Shown here: positions 1-11,912 of the stretch, piece by piece
Layout: each line of letters starts with the position of its first letter
How positions within the stretch are numbered: position 1 is the stretch's first letter
NCBI GenBank assembly: GCA_035222895.1
Contig: JAVYIG010007867.1
Location: 32,207 to 96,206, forward strand
Source of the DNA: Strongylocentrotus droebachiensis
Lineage: Eukaryota > Echinodermata > Echinoidea > Camarodonta > Strongylocentrotidae
Length of the DNA: 64,000 nt
Direction of reading: 5' to 3'
The notes under the pieces: model-generated
Database searches by the model: none
What the model saw: only the letters and a program-made list of their open reading frames with translations
Told to the model about the DNA's origin: nothing
Program-made: the position numbers and the translations under genes

Positions 1-721
1 GATATAATTTATTCTCAGGTACATAAATGTTTTCGGTGTGACACCATCATTGAATCATATAATTATATGAATATATTAATACAAATATCCCATACAGTCA
101 ACACCAATTCAATATTGTAAAGTAATATTGCTTTACAGATGTTTTCATTTCACTATCAAGTCACAATACTATTCAATATTTGCAGAATCGGTCATCAAAG
201 ATGTAGTCTTGCCAATCGCTTATAATGTATTTTACATCAAAGCGACTAGATGTTGGGACGAAGTTTTTTTTCCAGAGGAGAAAAGTACTAATGGAAAGTA
301 ATCTCAAAAGAAATGTACAAGAATTTGAAGTATCGTTTAGAAACTTTGAAATTCTTTTAAGTCGACACCCACTTGTGGGGTTGGATTAACTAAACAGTGT
401 CACGTCAACAGAAAGCTATTGGGTTCGGGTTGAGAGTCAACAGTATCGGAGGGGGTAAAACACACACAAGGTGAAGATTGGCAGGGATTTGGGCTCACGA
501 ATGTTGAGAACGTGTAAATTAATACAATATTATGTATACACTCGAGATGAGTGAAGACCAAGAAGATACACCTTGGTCCTTGGAGTAGATTGGGTGGTAA
601 GGACTTAGCTGGTGGTGTAGCTTCGGGACGGGGGCGGGCATGGGGCACGTCCTCTCCCCCATCGCGTGACAAAAAACAGAGGAAAGACAAGTGAGCGGAA
701 AAAAGGGAAAAGGGATAGCCA
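1..721. other. AT-rich non-coding stretch
   Basis: No repeat structure, RNA gene or convincing coding frame is visible here. The short open frames near 400-870 overlap C-runs and have no recognisable protein character. Confidence 0.55.
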
Positions 722-773
722 CCCCCCCCCCCCCCCCCCCAAGGAAATTATACGGATTCACCCCCCCCCCCCC
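722..773. repeat. Paired poly-C homopolymers
   Basis: Two uninterrupted C runs, 19 at 722-740 and 13 at 761-773, are separated by 20 bases. Such runs recur across the window and are prone to length error in sequencing. Confidence 0.9.
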
Positions 774-1139
774 TCGTCCGCTGGCTATGTTCTCTCGCAT
801 ATCATTTCACGAGTAGGACCCATGCTACACCATTGGGTTAATGTGAAAAACTTGGAATTACATAAAAGGTAGACATGGTGGAGGTACATGTACATGTACT
901 CCATTACTTTTTAGATGTAATCCCTTTATAACCACTTGAAAGGATTTGAACGTTTTTACTTCTAAGAATTATCAATATAACCGGTGTCCAAACTTCAAAA
1001 TATCTCCAGACCAAAAGGCTTCTCTCTCTCTAAAAAAAAGGTCGAATGGCTGTTAAGGTATCGCTATAATTGCTCGAATCTTTACCAACCGGGCGCCAAA
1101 TTTACAAGTAATCAGTGCAACATAAAGTACTGAGGATTT

Positions 1140-1300
1140 AGATTTTGCCGACGGATTTAACAAAAAATTGCCAATGAGCAAAAATAAGAGAGAAAGAAAG
1201 GTTCTTAGATTTTAAAAGTTGCCGACACGAGATCAATATAACTTCAATTGAGCAAACAAGAAAAAGAAAGATTCCCAAATTTAAAAATTCGCCGACAACA
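1140..1300. repeat. Degenerate GCCGAC-containing tandem repeat
   Basis: Three loosely similar units of about 70-85 bases each contain a T/A-rich run ending in GCCGAC, followed by a GAGCAAA.AA purine-rich part (near 1146, 1222 and 1291). Divergence is high, so this is a weak call for an old tandem repeat. Confidence 0.3.
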
Positions 1301-1511
1301 ATTACCATGCTTATGGATTTACCGACATTTCATGTAAGGGGCTTAAATATTTGATAAGAACATGATCACTGATTGATGTTTAGTGATGTGCCTATTTGAA
1401 GTAAATAAGTATTCATGCAATCTCTATTTTCAAAGTTTTACCCACGAATGATACTCGTTTCAAGTCAGCTTCTTCAATCTTTACGTTTGCATTTTGAACA
1501 ACAGACTAACA

Positions 1512-1906
1512 CTTAAAGGGATCCGGTAACTTTGTCTCAGATTCTGAAACAAAATTCTGGATTTAGCTCATGATGCAATGATAATTATAAACCTTTAGGT
1601 CAGTCAGGAACCCCATGACTTTTACAAGCCGATCGCCTGTCTGATTATCAAGATATTTATGATTGGAATTACACATTTTTGAAAATCGTTCGCCTGACGG
1701 TTTTCATAACACTACAGTCTATTGGGGAAAACGAGTATGGTAAAACCGGTCACTCAAAGATTTTTTACTTTTAATTTTTGAGGCACTTCTTGATCATTTG
1801 AAAGCGCAATTTTTTTAGGGCTTCAATATTACACCATATCACATACACTGATAACATGTAGGACCATGTATCTCAGATTTAACATTGTTAAACGATTCCT
1901 TTAAAG
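1512..1906 (+). mobile_element. MITE-like element, TTAAAGG group, copy 1
   Basis: A ~395-bp non-coding element with imperfect inverted ends: TTAAAGGGATCCGG on the left, and a right end whose reverse complement is TTAAAGGAATCG. The whole interior recurs in inverted orientation at 7938-8327, including the segments around GTCAGTCAGGAA, CGCCTGTCTGATTATC and GAGTATGGTAAAACCG. TTAA is present at both ends, so the target duplication could be TTAA or TA. No transposase is encoded, so it would have to be mobilised in trans. The superfamily is not established. Confidence 0.75.
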
Positions 1907-2639
1907 AACACCGCTTGATCATTAATCAGTGCTTTCTTGAACTGAGAAACCAAGAAATTAAATGGAGTGTAAATTATTAAAATATATTATACGAAATCTT
2001 TCAGGTGATTTGGGGTCATTTTTGTTTCTGCTTTGATGAGAGGGAGTCGATCTGTATCCATATTGTATTGATTTAATCACTTTTGGATTTTTCCTCTGTT
2101 TCCTTTTTTGGAAGTGTCAGATTAAATCGATTACGCCGCCCTTGATAAAACATCATTTTGGCGTATGTGGGATCAATGGTGATGGCCATGGGCAAATCTT
2201 CCTGAGGAAAGTCCTCCAAAAGACAGACGGCAACCTATATCATTGTCATCGGAGATGGAGAAAGAAAGAGACGTTTCTGTTTGGAAAGCCTGAGTGATAG
2301 GATTATTGTAAGTATCAGTTTGTATAACAAGAATTAGACCGCCAGTGATCCCGGACCAAAGTTGTGATGTTTTTGCCTCCCGAATTGACGCAGAGGTATA
2401 AACTTTCAACTCAAACCACACCGACGACAGATCCAGCGGATCCCAACAATCCGCTCCCCCCTTTTTGTTTTATTGGTTCATAAATCGAGTTCAACTGATA
2501 TTTTGCCAGGAGAATTTGTCATAGACATGAAAATCATGATTAATAAAGATTAACTTTACAGCTTTTAGATAATAGGTCCATATAAATGTAATAATAAATA
2601 TTGGAACGTCAGCATTAATTATTTTTAGTGTCAAAACCA

Positions 2640-2885
2640 GCGTTTTTAAACCAGAGTGCCGCTGCACGCTGAGGTGGAGCAAAACATCTCCAGGTGTGCC
2701 GCGAGAGAAATTGAGTTGGATCAAACAATTATTTTGGAATAACTTCGGTTTCGTGAAACACTATTTATTAAAAAATGATAGTATTAATTTCACGAGGAAA
2801 TCGCATTTCAAAGAAAAAACAGTGTTTTCTTTCTAGCACGCTTCGCTCGTTCGCATTGTTGAGAAACGGGATGATTTTAGACAGC
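2640..2885 (+). repeat. Dispersed repeat, copy 1
   Basis: The segment from GCGTTTTTAAACCA through GTGCCGCGAGAGAA, TTTTGGAATAAC and GAGGAAAT..CATTTCA to GAGAAACGG has a diverged second copy at 51055-51610, where a SINE splits it. A CGCTCGTTCGC motif lies inside. Neither copy has inverted ends or a reading frame, so the class is unknown. It may continue to about 3300, where related CGCTCG and GGCAAC..CCCAAATATC motifs recur. Confidence 0.55.
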
Positions 2886-3421
2886 GAAATGCCTGAATAC
2901 CTACATATTTTGGCAACTAGGTACCCAAATATCAATATATTTGACAGCCTGTAGATATCTTATATCTTTTATATCGAAATTATATTTTCACTACGCTCGT
3001 TCCCTTTACTCGGTCGCAAAATTTTGAAAATGGATAATCTATGGCAACGAGAGCCCAAATATCCACATTTTGTATATCGAGGTGATCGGATATATGATTG
3101 TTGTATTCTATTCGAAGGTGGGTGCCCGCATACATTATTTAATATTTTATCTAGAGTGTTGATTAAAATATAATTTGTTAATATATGAAACTTGTTTTTT
3201 CTTTTTTGCTCGCTCGGTTCGCTTCTCGCAGAAAAAAACAAAAAAACAAATATTCCCGTAGATGTGTACATTGCACTTCATGAGTTTCTGCATAATATAT
3301 GTTCATTGAAGAATTTGGGAAAGGGGTCACGCGACTGAAAAAAAAAGGTTGAAAAACGCTACGTTAAACAACATATTATTTATCAATTGAATATGACGTT
3401 GAAAACTATATGTTAACTTGC

Positions 3422-3505
3422 TATCTCTCTCTCTCTCTTTTTTCTCTCTCTCTCTCCTTCTTTTTCTCCCTATCCACCCTGTCCCCATTTCTATCTCCTC
3501 CCTTA

Positions 3506-3536
<31 letters not shown>

Positions 3537-3560
3537 ATGTCTCTCCCTCTCCTTTCTTCC
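3422..3560. repeat. CT-rich microsatellite
   Basis: Imperfect (CT)n with interspersed CCTTT and CCATCC. Open frames on both strands here are artefacts of the dinucleotide repeat. Confidence 0.9.
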
Positions 3561-3581
3561 TCCCACTCATCCCCTTTTAGC

Positions 3582-3795
3582 AGAATTAACACCAATTTGA
3601 TGGATTTATTTGTCCATGTTTTCTCCTTTACGGAACCACAAATTATTCATGACCGGCATTATTGCAACAACTGTGTCCACTTGACCCTCGCTGCCCCGCT
3701 TGACCAGGGGGTAATCGATCTCGTGAACACTCACAGTGTCCAGCTGAACGAAACCGTGGTCGATATCTCTATAAACGAATATATCAGTATCAAAG
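3582..3795 (+). other. Possible orphan internal exon (weak)
   Basis: The CT tract ends in CCCCTTTTAG, a good 3' splice-site shape. An open frame then continues without stops to TATCAAAG|GTAGTAAGT at about 3795, a good 5' splice-site shape. The peptide has no motif that I recognise. The antisense strand is also open over 3606-3845, with a peptide of plausible composition, so strand is uncertain. The pyrimidine tract is a microsatellite and could mimic an acceptor by chance. Confidence 0.15.
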
Positions 3796-3845
3796 GTAGT
3801 AAGTCCACCCATTGGTATGGTATTGCAAATGGCACAGTTTGTTAA

Positions 3846-4264
3846 CCCGTAAAGTTACACATAACGAACAAACGAGATCACAGTAGACACGCGATACGTC
3901 CTAAGATTCTTGACGAAATTTATAGAAGGTGCTAAGAGTAAGACATTTACTCTGGCGACGATCTGACAACTGATCCACGCTTTATTTCAATTTCGTCAAA
4001 GATATAGGGGTGAAGCTTGCAATTGGATGTTAAGTGTTTAGTGTTTGATCCATGATCGAGATTAAGAATTCGGTTAGACCGCGGAGGAATTGTAGCCGGA
4101 AAATGATGAACGACTTCTAGAAGACGTTTCACCTCATTATTGCTGTTGGCATAAAACATAATCTTAGAAATGGATTTGGTGCCTTTTGCTTGTGACGTCT
4201 CAGCCTGTAAGCTTATACAAGTCATTTTCGTTTATGTGTCATTTAGCAAATCAGGTCACTTAGG
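3846..4264. other. Unassigned non-coding stretch
   Basis: Ordinary AT-rich sequence. A minus-strand frame of 92 codons at 3947-4225 has no recognisable domain or splice context. Nothing else is visible. Confidence 0.5.
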
Positions 4265-4632
4265 CCGCGTTCATGCTTGATTTTGAAGGTAGAATGAGCG
4301 ATCTGAAACGCTCATCGTAAACGCTCATCGTGATCGCAGTTCCACGGTGTAGCTGTTCATGCTTACTTCTCTGGCTCATCCAGGCAATTCTCCTTGTGTG
4401 GCCTTGTGTGACCTTCACTGTGCATGCTACGTAGACCCACTAGAGGTCAGTGCGTTGACCCCATTTAAACGCGTTTACAATTGTAAACGCATCTTTTTGT
4501 GAGTTTACGATCGGCGTTCGTGATCGCCGTTTTTCGGTGATTCTACAAAAGTGAGCATGAACGCAAGCGTGTTTTAAACTAAACACGTAACAGATGCCTG
4601 ATTCTGGCCGTCAAAATCAAGCATGAACGCGG
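4265..4632. mobile_element. MITE with 22-bp perfect terminal inverted repeats
   Basis: The ends CCGCGTTCATGCTTGATTTT(GA) at 4265-4286 and their exact reverse complement at 4611-4632 define a 368-bp element. Inside are two copies of AAACGCTCATCGT, and GTTTACAATTGTAAAC, a 16-bp palindrome, at about 4475. No protein is encoded. The flanks show no clear target duplication, so the superfamily is undetermined. Confidence 0.85.
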
Positions 4633-4987
4633 TCAAGAAGTAAGAAGGGTCGGCAAAGGGCCCGCCTGGACGGTAAGAAGGATATATGATTCCATGGGAT
4701 CACCAAGGTTATTGGTATATTCATCTATTCCAATAGGATATATGGTTTCATAGCATCGCGAAGGGGCAAGGGGGCACATGTGGCACTCGCCTCTGAGCAG
4801 CTGACGAGAAAAGAGGCTTTCGTCATCCCCTCCGGGAAAAGGAAAATGGATACCGGTGGTCAGTGTGGTCTTGTAATGTATGCTAATCTCTGTAATAATT
4901 GTGATTATTATATTTGTCATATCAAAAGTATTAGGGGAGCTAGGACGTGGTTTAGAATAGAACCGAAGCTGTGGTAGAAGGACTGAC

Positions 4988-5018
4988 AACAGTAGTAGTA
5001 GTGGTAGATGGTGTTATT

Positions 5019-5060
<42 letters not shown>

Positions 5061-5153
5061 ATAGTAGTAGTAGTTGTAGAAGAAGTAGTAGAAGTAGTTG
5101 TAGAAGTAGTAATAGTAGTAGTGGTTGTACTAGTAATAATATAGTAGCATTAA

Positions 5154-5222
<69 letters not shown>

Positions 5223-5290
5223 AGTAGTAGTAGTAGTAATAGTAGTAGTAGTAGTAGTTATAGTGGCAGTATATAGTAGTAATTCTCTAT

Positions 5291-5322
<32 letters not shown>
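4988..5322. repeat. (TAG)n microsatellite with (CT)n tail
   Basis: About 280 bp of TAG/GTA trinucleotides with scattered interruptions, followed by (CT)n at 5293-5321. The Leu/Thr-rich open frames here come from the repeat. Confidence 0.95.
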
Positions 5323-5324
<2 letters not shown>

Positions 5325-6711
5325 ATAAATTTGAGTAACATGAAGCAGTAAAGTCACAAATGCACAGCATTAAACTCGTTTTAAACTTGGTGTCTTACAA
5401 TGTCATGCGGAGAAGCTACATTTTGAAATACTCTTCAAGTTCCATATGTACATTTGAAATAGAAATTGAATTTCGATTCATGTGCCTATTGTAACCATAT
5501 AGAGCGTCATATAATTGAAAATGAAGGACAAGGCGAGAAAACGAAAACACATCGGATATGTTAGAAAATTAAAAAAACAAGGATTCTTTATCTCGAGAGA
5601 ATTCCATTTCATAGTGATGTTGATCATCCAGGAACATTAACTGCCTCACATATTATGCTAAAAATGAAATGTGGCAATTCTGTATATCTGTATTTCGATC
5701 TCCTCGCTGTAAGATACATCCATCCCGTCATTCGCTGTCAGAATGAATGAAATGACAACCAGTTTAGTGATCAGGGGGTGCTATTTAATGAACTGACGTC
5801 CAATGGCCGATACGATCTGAATTCAAGTTGAGAAAATATGACTCAAAATTAGGTCAAGCAATGCGAATATCTAGGTCACTCACATACCTGGCCCCATCGA
5901 ACACCTTCACCAATAGCGGCCGTTTCTCTGCTCAATCCATTACATTTTCATTTGACATTATAATGATGATACTAGCCACGCAAGAAGAAAAAAGTGCTCG
6001 TTCACCCACCTTATAAGACTATATTTTATTCATGATAATTTGTGCGCCTGGTAGTTCGATTTTCCGTTTTACCCTTTATCTCTCTCGTTATTGTTTTGAA
6101 GGTTTTTTGCAAATATGTTGACAGAACGGGAAATGCGAGGGAGAGGACGTGCCGGAGATAACAGGGGAGAAATAGTAAATGGTATCGTAATAAATAGAAC
6201 ATTTATAAATAGACTTTTCTTTTATAGGTACCTAGATACATACATTAAAATAAAGCGCGTTAAAACAAAACAGCGTACCATCAGCTGCATTGACGTAACG
6301 GTTATCTCACAGATCAGCGATATTTTTTTTTGTAAGGGTTGGTTGCAATGGAATAAATTATTCTAATAATGAAAAGTTCAGAATACGGAGTTTTAATCAC
6401 TGTGTATAGACACTTCTAAATTATTACTGTAGCTCCCCGGGTTTCTTTAATATCGCGTCACCATTCCTAACATAATGTAGAATATGTTATTGCGTATCAT
6501 ATTTGATGTAACCTTAATGACGATTTGTCCAAAAGCTACAGATAATAACAATGCATGAAACTATAAACAAAAAATGCAGTGCTTTCATAAAAATTTCCAA
6601 CGACAACGTTAACGCCCAAAGGAACCCTGAAAACTGGGACTTTTTATTTCAAACTCTTTAAACTTTTGTACTAATTTTTTCCAAATAATGATGCCCTATT
6701 TAGCATTCGCA
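5323..6711. other. AT-rich non-coding stretch
   Basis: No inverted ends, tandem structure or convincing exon is visible. Frames of 60-83 codons at 5828-6016 and 6115-6366 lack any recognisable motif. Confidence 0.5.
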
Positions 6712-6751
6712 TTTGAAGGTGAGGTATAAATGCAATTTTCTCACCTTCAAA
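6712..6751. other. 12-bp stem hairpin
   Basis: TTTGAAGGTGAG at 6712-6723 is the exact reverse complement of 6740-6751, with a 16-base loop. No terminator-like context exists in this eukaryotic sequence. It may be a remnant of a foldback element. Confidence 0.6.
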
Positions 6752-6855
6752 CGTGTTAAGACAAAAATGCATTCGGGATTCGTGCTCTTTACAGGCTTCT
6801 TAAAGTAAATGATTACATCTTATCAGTGTTAGATCCAACATTTTTCGGCATGTAC

Positions 6856-7032
6856 GGGGGGGGGGGGGGGGCAAGTACAAGTCCGAAACCTTGGTGACAA
6901 GCACACAAATAAAAATATCATTTGGTTGTGGTTTTGGGGTGTGCCCTTTTGTATACAAGGTTCAACAAGATAAAAAAGAAAATGCAGCCCATTATTCTTC
7001 TTCCTTCTCCATTCATATACTTCCCTTCCCCC

Positions 7033-7063
<31 letters not shown>

Positions 7064-7064
7064 C
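6856..7064. repeat. G-run and compound C-run/(CT)n
   Basis: A G16 run lies at 6856-6871. A C-run at 7029-7043 passes directly into (CT)n at 7044-7064. The sequence between them is unremarkable. Confidence 0.85.
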
Positions 7065-7209
7065 CTTTTTTTTTTACCAGGCATGTGCCCTGGGTGCCCA
7101 ACACCCTTCCTTGATCCGCCCGAATTATGTTAAAATCTTCCAGTGTCATGAATCTTGTGAGCTGAGAGTGAAATTCTTTAAAAATTTTGATGACCGTTAA
7201 AATTCTCAA

Positions 7210-7306
7210 CGGCATTGCTACCGAAGCGCATGCGCATAGAGCGGCTATCAAGATTGCGGTTGGTCGAGCCGGTTAAGCTTTCTGCGCATGCGTACACCGG
7301 TAGCCG
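7210..7306. repeat. Foldback with paired CGCATGCGCA motifs
   Basis: The left arm reads CGGC..CTACCG..CGCATGCGCA and the right arm is its approximate reverse complement (TGCGCATGCG..CGGTAGCCG). The GCGCATGCGCA core matches the consensus I know for NRF-1 binding (YGCGCAYGCGCR). It may be a small foldback element or a paired regulatory site; sequence alone does not decide. Confidence 0.5.
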
Positions 7307-7937
7307 TAAAGAAATGCGCCAATAATAGAGATCTGTTATATCTATGCATTACATTACATTAAAAATACCTTCGCCTGTGATGGATCGCACTTATGTCAGA
7401 CGTCTGGTGTGACCTTTTATTAAATTCCCTTTTCAGTTGTGGAGTATGGTATGAAACAAAAGTGCAAGATATGTTGAAAATCAACAATCAAGTTGAAACA
7501 GTGACAGCAACCCCGGCATCAAACAACACGAGGAAATACACGACAGGCGCATTTCCTCATTTTGAGTATCTACTCGGAAATGGAATATTTCATTCAAATC
7601 TGTCCTATGATAAATCCTCTTCCTGTATAACGCATTGCTTTTATGTAAAGAAAAAAAAAGTTACAAATAAATGCATTTTTATGTTTTGTTTCATGTCTAG
7701 CTCGTTCGCGTTTCATTTATTTGTAAGACTGGAATGAATTCGTGACATTTGAAGAAAGGGGTCTCTGCACTTGTTGGAGTTTTCTTGAAAGAGAAGAAGG
7801 AAAGAGAAATCACAGAAGTATCGAATTCGCGAACGGAAAGGAAAGTTGAGAAAGATACAAATCTGTAATGATTCATTCAATTGCTATATTAATAGGGTCT
7901 TGAAAAGCACAGTCCAGACATATTTGGAAATTAGTCT

Positions 7938-8327
7938 GTTAAAGGCATGGTTTAACAATATTTCCAGTTTTACAAATCTGAGATGCATGGCCCTACGTGT
8001 TATCAGTGTCTGTGATACGGTGTAATATTGAAGCCCTAACCAAAATGCGCTTCAAAATGATCATGAAGTGCTTCAAAGAAGTAAAAAAAAAAAAAAAAAA
8101 AAAAATCGGTTTTACCATACTCATTTTTCCCACTAGAGTGTAGTGTTAAAACGGTTTTTGAATTTTCCAATTCTAATCATAAATATCTTGATAATCAGAC
8201 AGGCGATTGGCTAGTAAGAGCCATGGGATTCCTGACTGACCTAAAGGTTTATAACTGTGATTGCAGCATGAGCTAAATCCATGACATTTTGTTAGAATCT
8301 GAGGCAAAGGTACCCAGTCCCATTAAT
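7938..8327 (-). mobile_element. MITE-like element, TTAAAGG group, copy 2
   Basis: Inverted copy of the element at 1512-1906. It starts TTAAAGGCATGGTTTAAC at 7939 and ends in the reverse complement of TTAATGGGACTGGGTACC at 8326. Alignment runs through the whole interior, apart from a poly-A expansion at about 8084-8105. Both ends carry TTAA. No protein is encoded. Confidence 0.75.
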
Positions 8328-9128
8328 AGGGTATACATGGCAAATAGTCGAAACCGTGGGTTATGATGATACTATTATTATTACTATTAATTATTTTTGG
8401 AGTGGACTTGCCCTTTAACATTATGAAACATCTAAACTTGACTATGTTATTGTTAATTTTTAAATCAAAGTGATTTAACAGGAAATATTTATACCAGAGA
8501 GGATTGTGTAGACTTTTAAATTGCTTCGAACTCGAAATGCGCTCTTTATACCATGACACTTTTACTCGACCAATACAACCCGAAGAAATCTCAACTCCGG
8601 AAATCCCTTTACCACTTCGCACATCCGCTAACAATCTGATATCAATTTACTACTTCCACTAGACACTATTGTCCCAGTCCACTTTCCCTTTACGTGAACT
8701 ATAGGGCCCCCTTTTCATGATCAAGATACAAATCAGACAAATCTTACCCGATTATATTAGCAACGCCTTTTTTAGCAATAAATACAATCATAGTTCTCCG
8801 GGATTGGCAGAGGATATTGAAGATGACACGTTTGACGCGAGAATCATCCGTTTCTGTTTCGCTGAAACAGATTTTTTTGGGGGGATATTATACATCGTAT
8901 GGCCAGGTGGCGAAGATTAAACAGATTAGAAGACTTTTGTTGAGTTGACTGGCAAGAAACCTGTGGGATTTCATTTAAAAAGTACAATGGAACTAATATC
9001 TTCCTTCCAACTTAATTATGCGCATCGGAGAATGTTCATTGACCAGTGGTTATGACTGCAGTTGTAGACGTTATCCAAATGTCACCATATAAGTTCACGT
9101 CAGGCTATTCATGTTGACTTAATTCGAC
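8328..9128. other. Unassigned non-coding stretch
   Basis: No repeat pair or coding signal is visible. A small hairpin, CTGTTTC-GCT-GAAACAG, occurs near 8855. Confidence 0.45.
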
Positions 9129-9158
9129 CCCCCCCCCCCCCGCCCCCCTTACTCTCAT

Positions 9159-9191
<33 letters not shown>

Positions 9192-9330
9192 TTCTCTCTA
9201 TTTATCTATCTCTCACTCTGCTGTCTTTGTTTCCCTTTTCTCTCTGCATTTCTCTCTCTCTCTCTTTCTTATTTATTCATTTCATCTGGACTACACCTCT
9301 CTTTCATTCGTCCATCTGTCTCTCAATCTC
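9129..9330. repeat. C-run followed by CT/CTGT microsatellite
   Basis: A C-run at 9129-9148 is followed by imperfect TCTCTG and TCTC repeats, with a short T-rich interruption. Confidence 0.85.
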
Positions 9331-9607
9331 GAGATTCGACCGGAAAACTCGAAACTCGAAACTCGACCTTGAGAAATTAGCTCGAGATATTTTGCTCAGC
9401 GTTAGCGTGTATTGCGAATCTTCGGTCTAGTGAAGACGCACGGGACAAATAGCTGGATATTTTGCCAATAAAAAGGATATTTTGCAAACTATCCCAAGAT
9501 ATCTTGGGATATTATCCCGACCAACTATCCAGCTAATTTGCTACTTCGGTCTAATGAAGACGCAAATAGCCTGATATTTGGCAATCTCGAGATAGTGAAG
9601 ACGGGCC
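9328..9607. mobile_element. Palindrome-centred foldback, possible MITE
   Basis: The centre is a perfect 20-bp palindrome, ATCCCAAGAT/ATCTTGGGAT, at 9491-9510. Outside it, CAAATAGCTGGATA (from about 9446) pairs with TATCCAGCTAATTTG (ending about 9540). TTCGGTCTARTGAAGACGC occurs as a direct repeat at 9421-9439 and 9545-9563, with a shorter third copy near 9592. CAATCTCGAGAT is present at both edges. There is no coding capacity, and the boundaries are approximate. Confidence 0.5.
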
Positions 9608-9609
9608 TA

Positions 9610-9611
<2 letters not shown>

Positions 9612-9652
<41 letters not shown>

Positions 9653-9841
9653 GGTAGTGGGGGGGGGGGTAGGTGAGGAAAGAAGGGATAAAATCTACTG
9701 GAAATATATTGGATATACAGAAAGCATAATGGAAAGAGAATAATGGCAAACAGGAAATGCATATAGAATGATTGTGCTCCTCCCTCCATTGTTGTTGTAT
9801 CTATTCGATGTTCTTCAGAAGACTTTACCCTCTCTCTCTCC

Positions 9842-9876
<35 letters not shown>

Positions 9877-10012
9877 CTTCCTCTCTCTCTCTCGCTCTCT
9901 CTCTCTCTCTTTCTTCCTCCCTTTCTGTCTACCTTCCTATCTTTTACCCTTTTCTTGTTTCTCTCTCTCTCTCTCTGATCTCCTTCTCCCTCTCCCTCTT
10001 TCTCTCAGCCTA
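9612..10012. repeat. (GA)n and (CT)n microsatellites
   Basis: (GA)n at 9612-9651 with a G-run at 9660-9669, then (CT)n at about 9828-10012. Purines are on the plus strand in the first and pyrimidines in the second. Ser/Leu-rich frames are repeat translations. Confidence 0.9.
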
Positions 10013-10675
10013 GCTTCTTCTCAGCCACTGTGTTTTATGGAAGGAAGATCCGCTTTGGGTTATTATACTACGCTTTTTATGTCATATGATTTTGATGTTT
10101 AGAATACTGTGATATTCGTTTTGACAGGAAACGACTGAAATGTCCATTCATGAATATAAACAACATGTCAGAAGGAAAATGAATTTAGGCCTGAACTAGA
10201 ACTCTTTCTTTCATATTCACCACTTGCGACCTTTCTATTATCTTCTTTTATTGCACTTTCTTTTGGCTTTCGTCTCATTTTACCTGAATCTTGCCTTCTG
10301 TTTTTTAATCCCTCCCCTAGCGTGCAACCAGATTAAAGAACACCCGGCATATCAACATAATCGCGCGTTAAATCATGGTTAAATCCTCCTTCAAAGTACA
10401 AGTTGCGAAATGTCATCTTGTTTCATATAGAGAGAAACAATGAGAGTCATAAAAGGCTATTGTGTAAGTACTTTACACGAATAATGACCCACTTACACCT
10501 CGCATCTAGGTCATGGCCACAAGTGTCGGCATTTCGTCACATATTCCATAATCCTTTTATCCTAGTAACCTACAAAAACAGATTATAGACATGAGAACTA
10601 ATCGCTCACTTGCGTTCACAATCACACGCGTGGGGCGGCTTGTTTTCTTTTCGTACCATTTGTTCAAAAACGCTT
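10013..10675. other. Unassigned non-coding stretch
   Basis: AT-rich sequence with no repeat ends and no credible exon. Confidence 0.45.
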
Positions 10676-10982
10676 GACTTTTGTTGATGTCTTCATAAGC
10701 TTTCTTTTTTGTTTTTCCTCTTCCTCTTTGTAATTTCTTCTTCCTTTCTTTTTCTTCTACTGTTTTTCTTGTTCTTCTTGTTCTTTTATATTCTCTCTTG
10801 GTTTTATTCTTCTTGTTAACTTCCTTCGTTGAATAATTCTTCCTTCTCTATATAGGTCTTTCTTCTGCTACTTGTTCGTCTCCTTCTTCTTCTACAACTT
10901 CTTCTTCTTCTTCTACTACCTTCTTTTTCTTCTTCTTCTTCTTTTTCCTTCTGCTTCTTCTCTACTTCCTTCTTCTTCCCCA
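10676..10982. repeat. TTC-rich polypyrimidine tract
   Basis: About 300 bp of T/C-biased sequence with imperfect (TTC)n, best at 10880-10975. The frame read from it is Phe/Leu-rich and not a protein. Confidence 0.8.
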
Positions 10983-11765
10983 GGAGATATCATCATAAGG
11001 TCATTTCGAGAATTGACATTTCTATTTTCTACTGATTTCCTGTTTAAGAACACGTTTGAAATGAAATAAAATAAAACATCATAAAATTAAAATAGTTCTT
11101 CTCACATCGATAGTGTTACTGCCCCGCGTATGTCTCAAATATCAGTGTAAACGACGAAATCCACACATTTACAAAGTTTGCTGTATATATATCTAAAGCT
11201 CCTGAGTAATTCTCGGGCAATTTCTTACATATTTATTAATTATTACAAGAACATCTTGAATGATCCAAGTTAAAAAAAGATTTTACGGCAATGTTGCTAA
11301 AAATTGTCCAGGGACTACAATATGATTTTTTTTCAATTTTTTAAAATTTGCCGAAATGGACAAAGAGTAAAATCTGACAACGGGATTTGAACGTTTTCTT
11401 CAAAAAGGCTTTAAAACTTGCCAATATTTCTTTTCATTTATATGCAATGGAATGTGGGGGGATTAGAAGACGAGTGACACACCCTTATCCTCCAAATTCT
11501 TGAATTTTTTTAAAGAGGGTTCTCCGCTACACAACCCCCTCTAGCGACGCTCCCGTTATGAGACAACCCTCCACCTCCCGTCAACACAATCTGAACCGCC
11601 CTGCTAAAATTAGTTGAGGGGCAGACTTAACTCATCATAAGTAATAATCTAATTTGCTCCAAATTAAGTTGTTTCCAGAAGACATGAAAGGATGAAATCG
11701 ATCCCTTTTGCTACTGACCTTGCCTTAGATCATCTCGATCTTGTTACTTGTAATCAGTCTTGAGA

Positions 11766-11786
11766 CCCCCCCCCCCCCCCCCCCCC
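11766..11786. repeat. C21 homopolymer
   Basis: One of the longest uninterrupted C runs in the window. Confidence 0.9.
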
Positions 11787-11912
11787 ACACTCACCGCTTG
11801 AACATGGCTGAGGAGATGACGTCATTTGTATTTCTGTCAAACTTCTTCAAACAACAGAAATGTTTAGCCGAAAACATAACTGCATGAAATGGACACTGCG
11901 CATGTCCATGGC

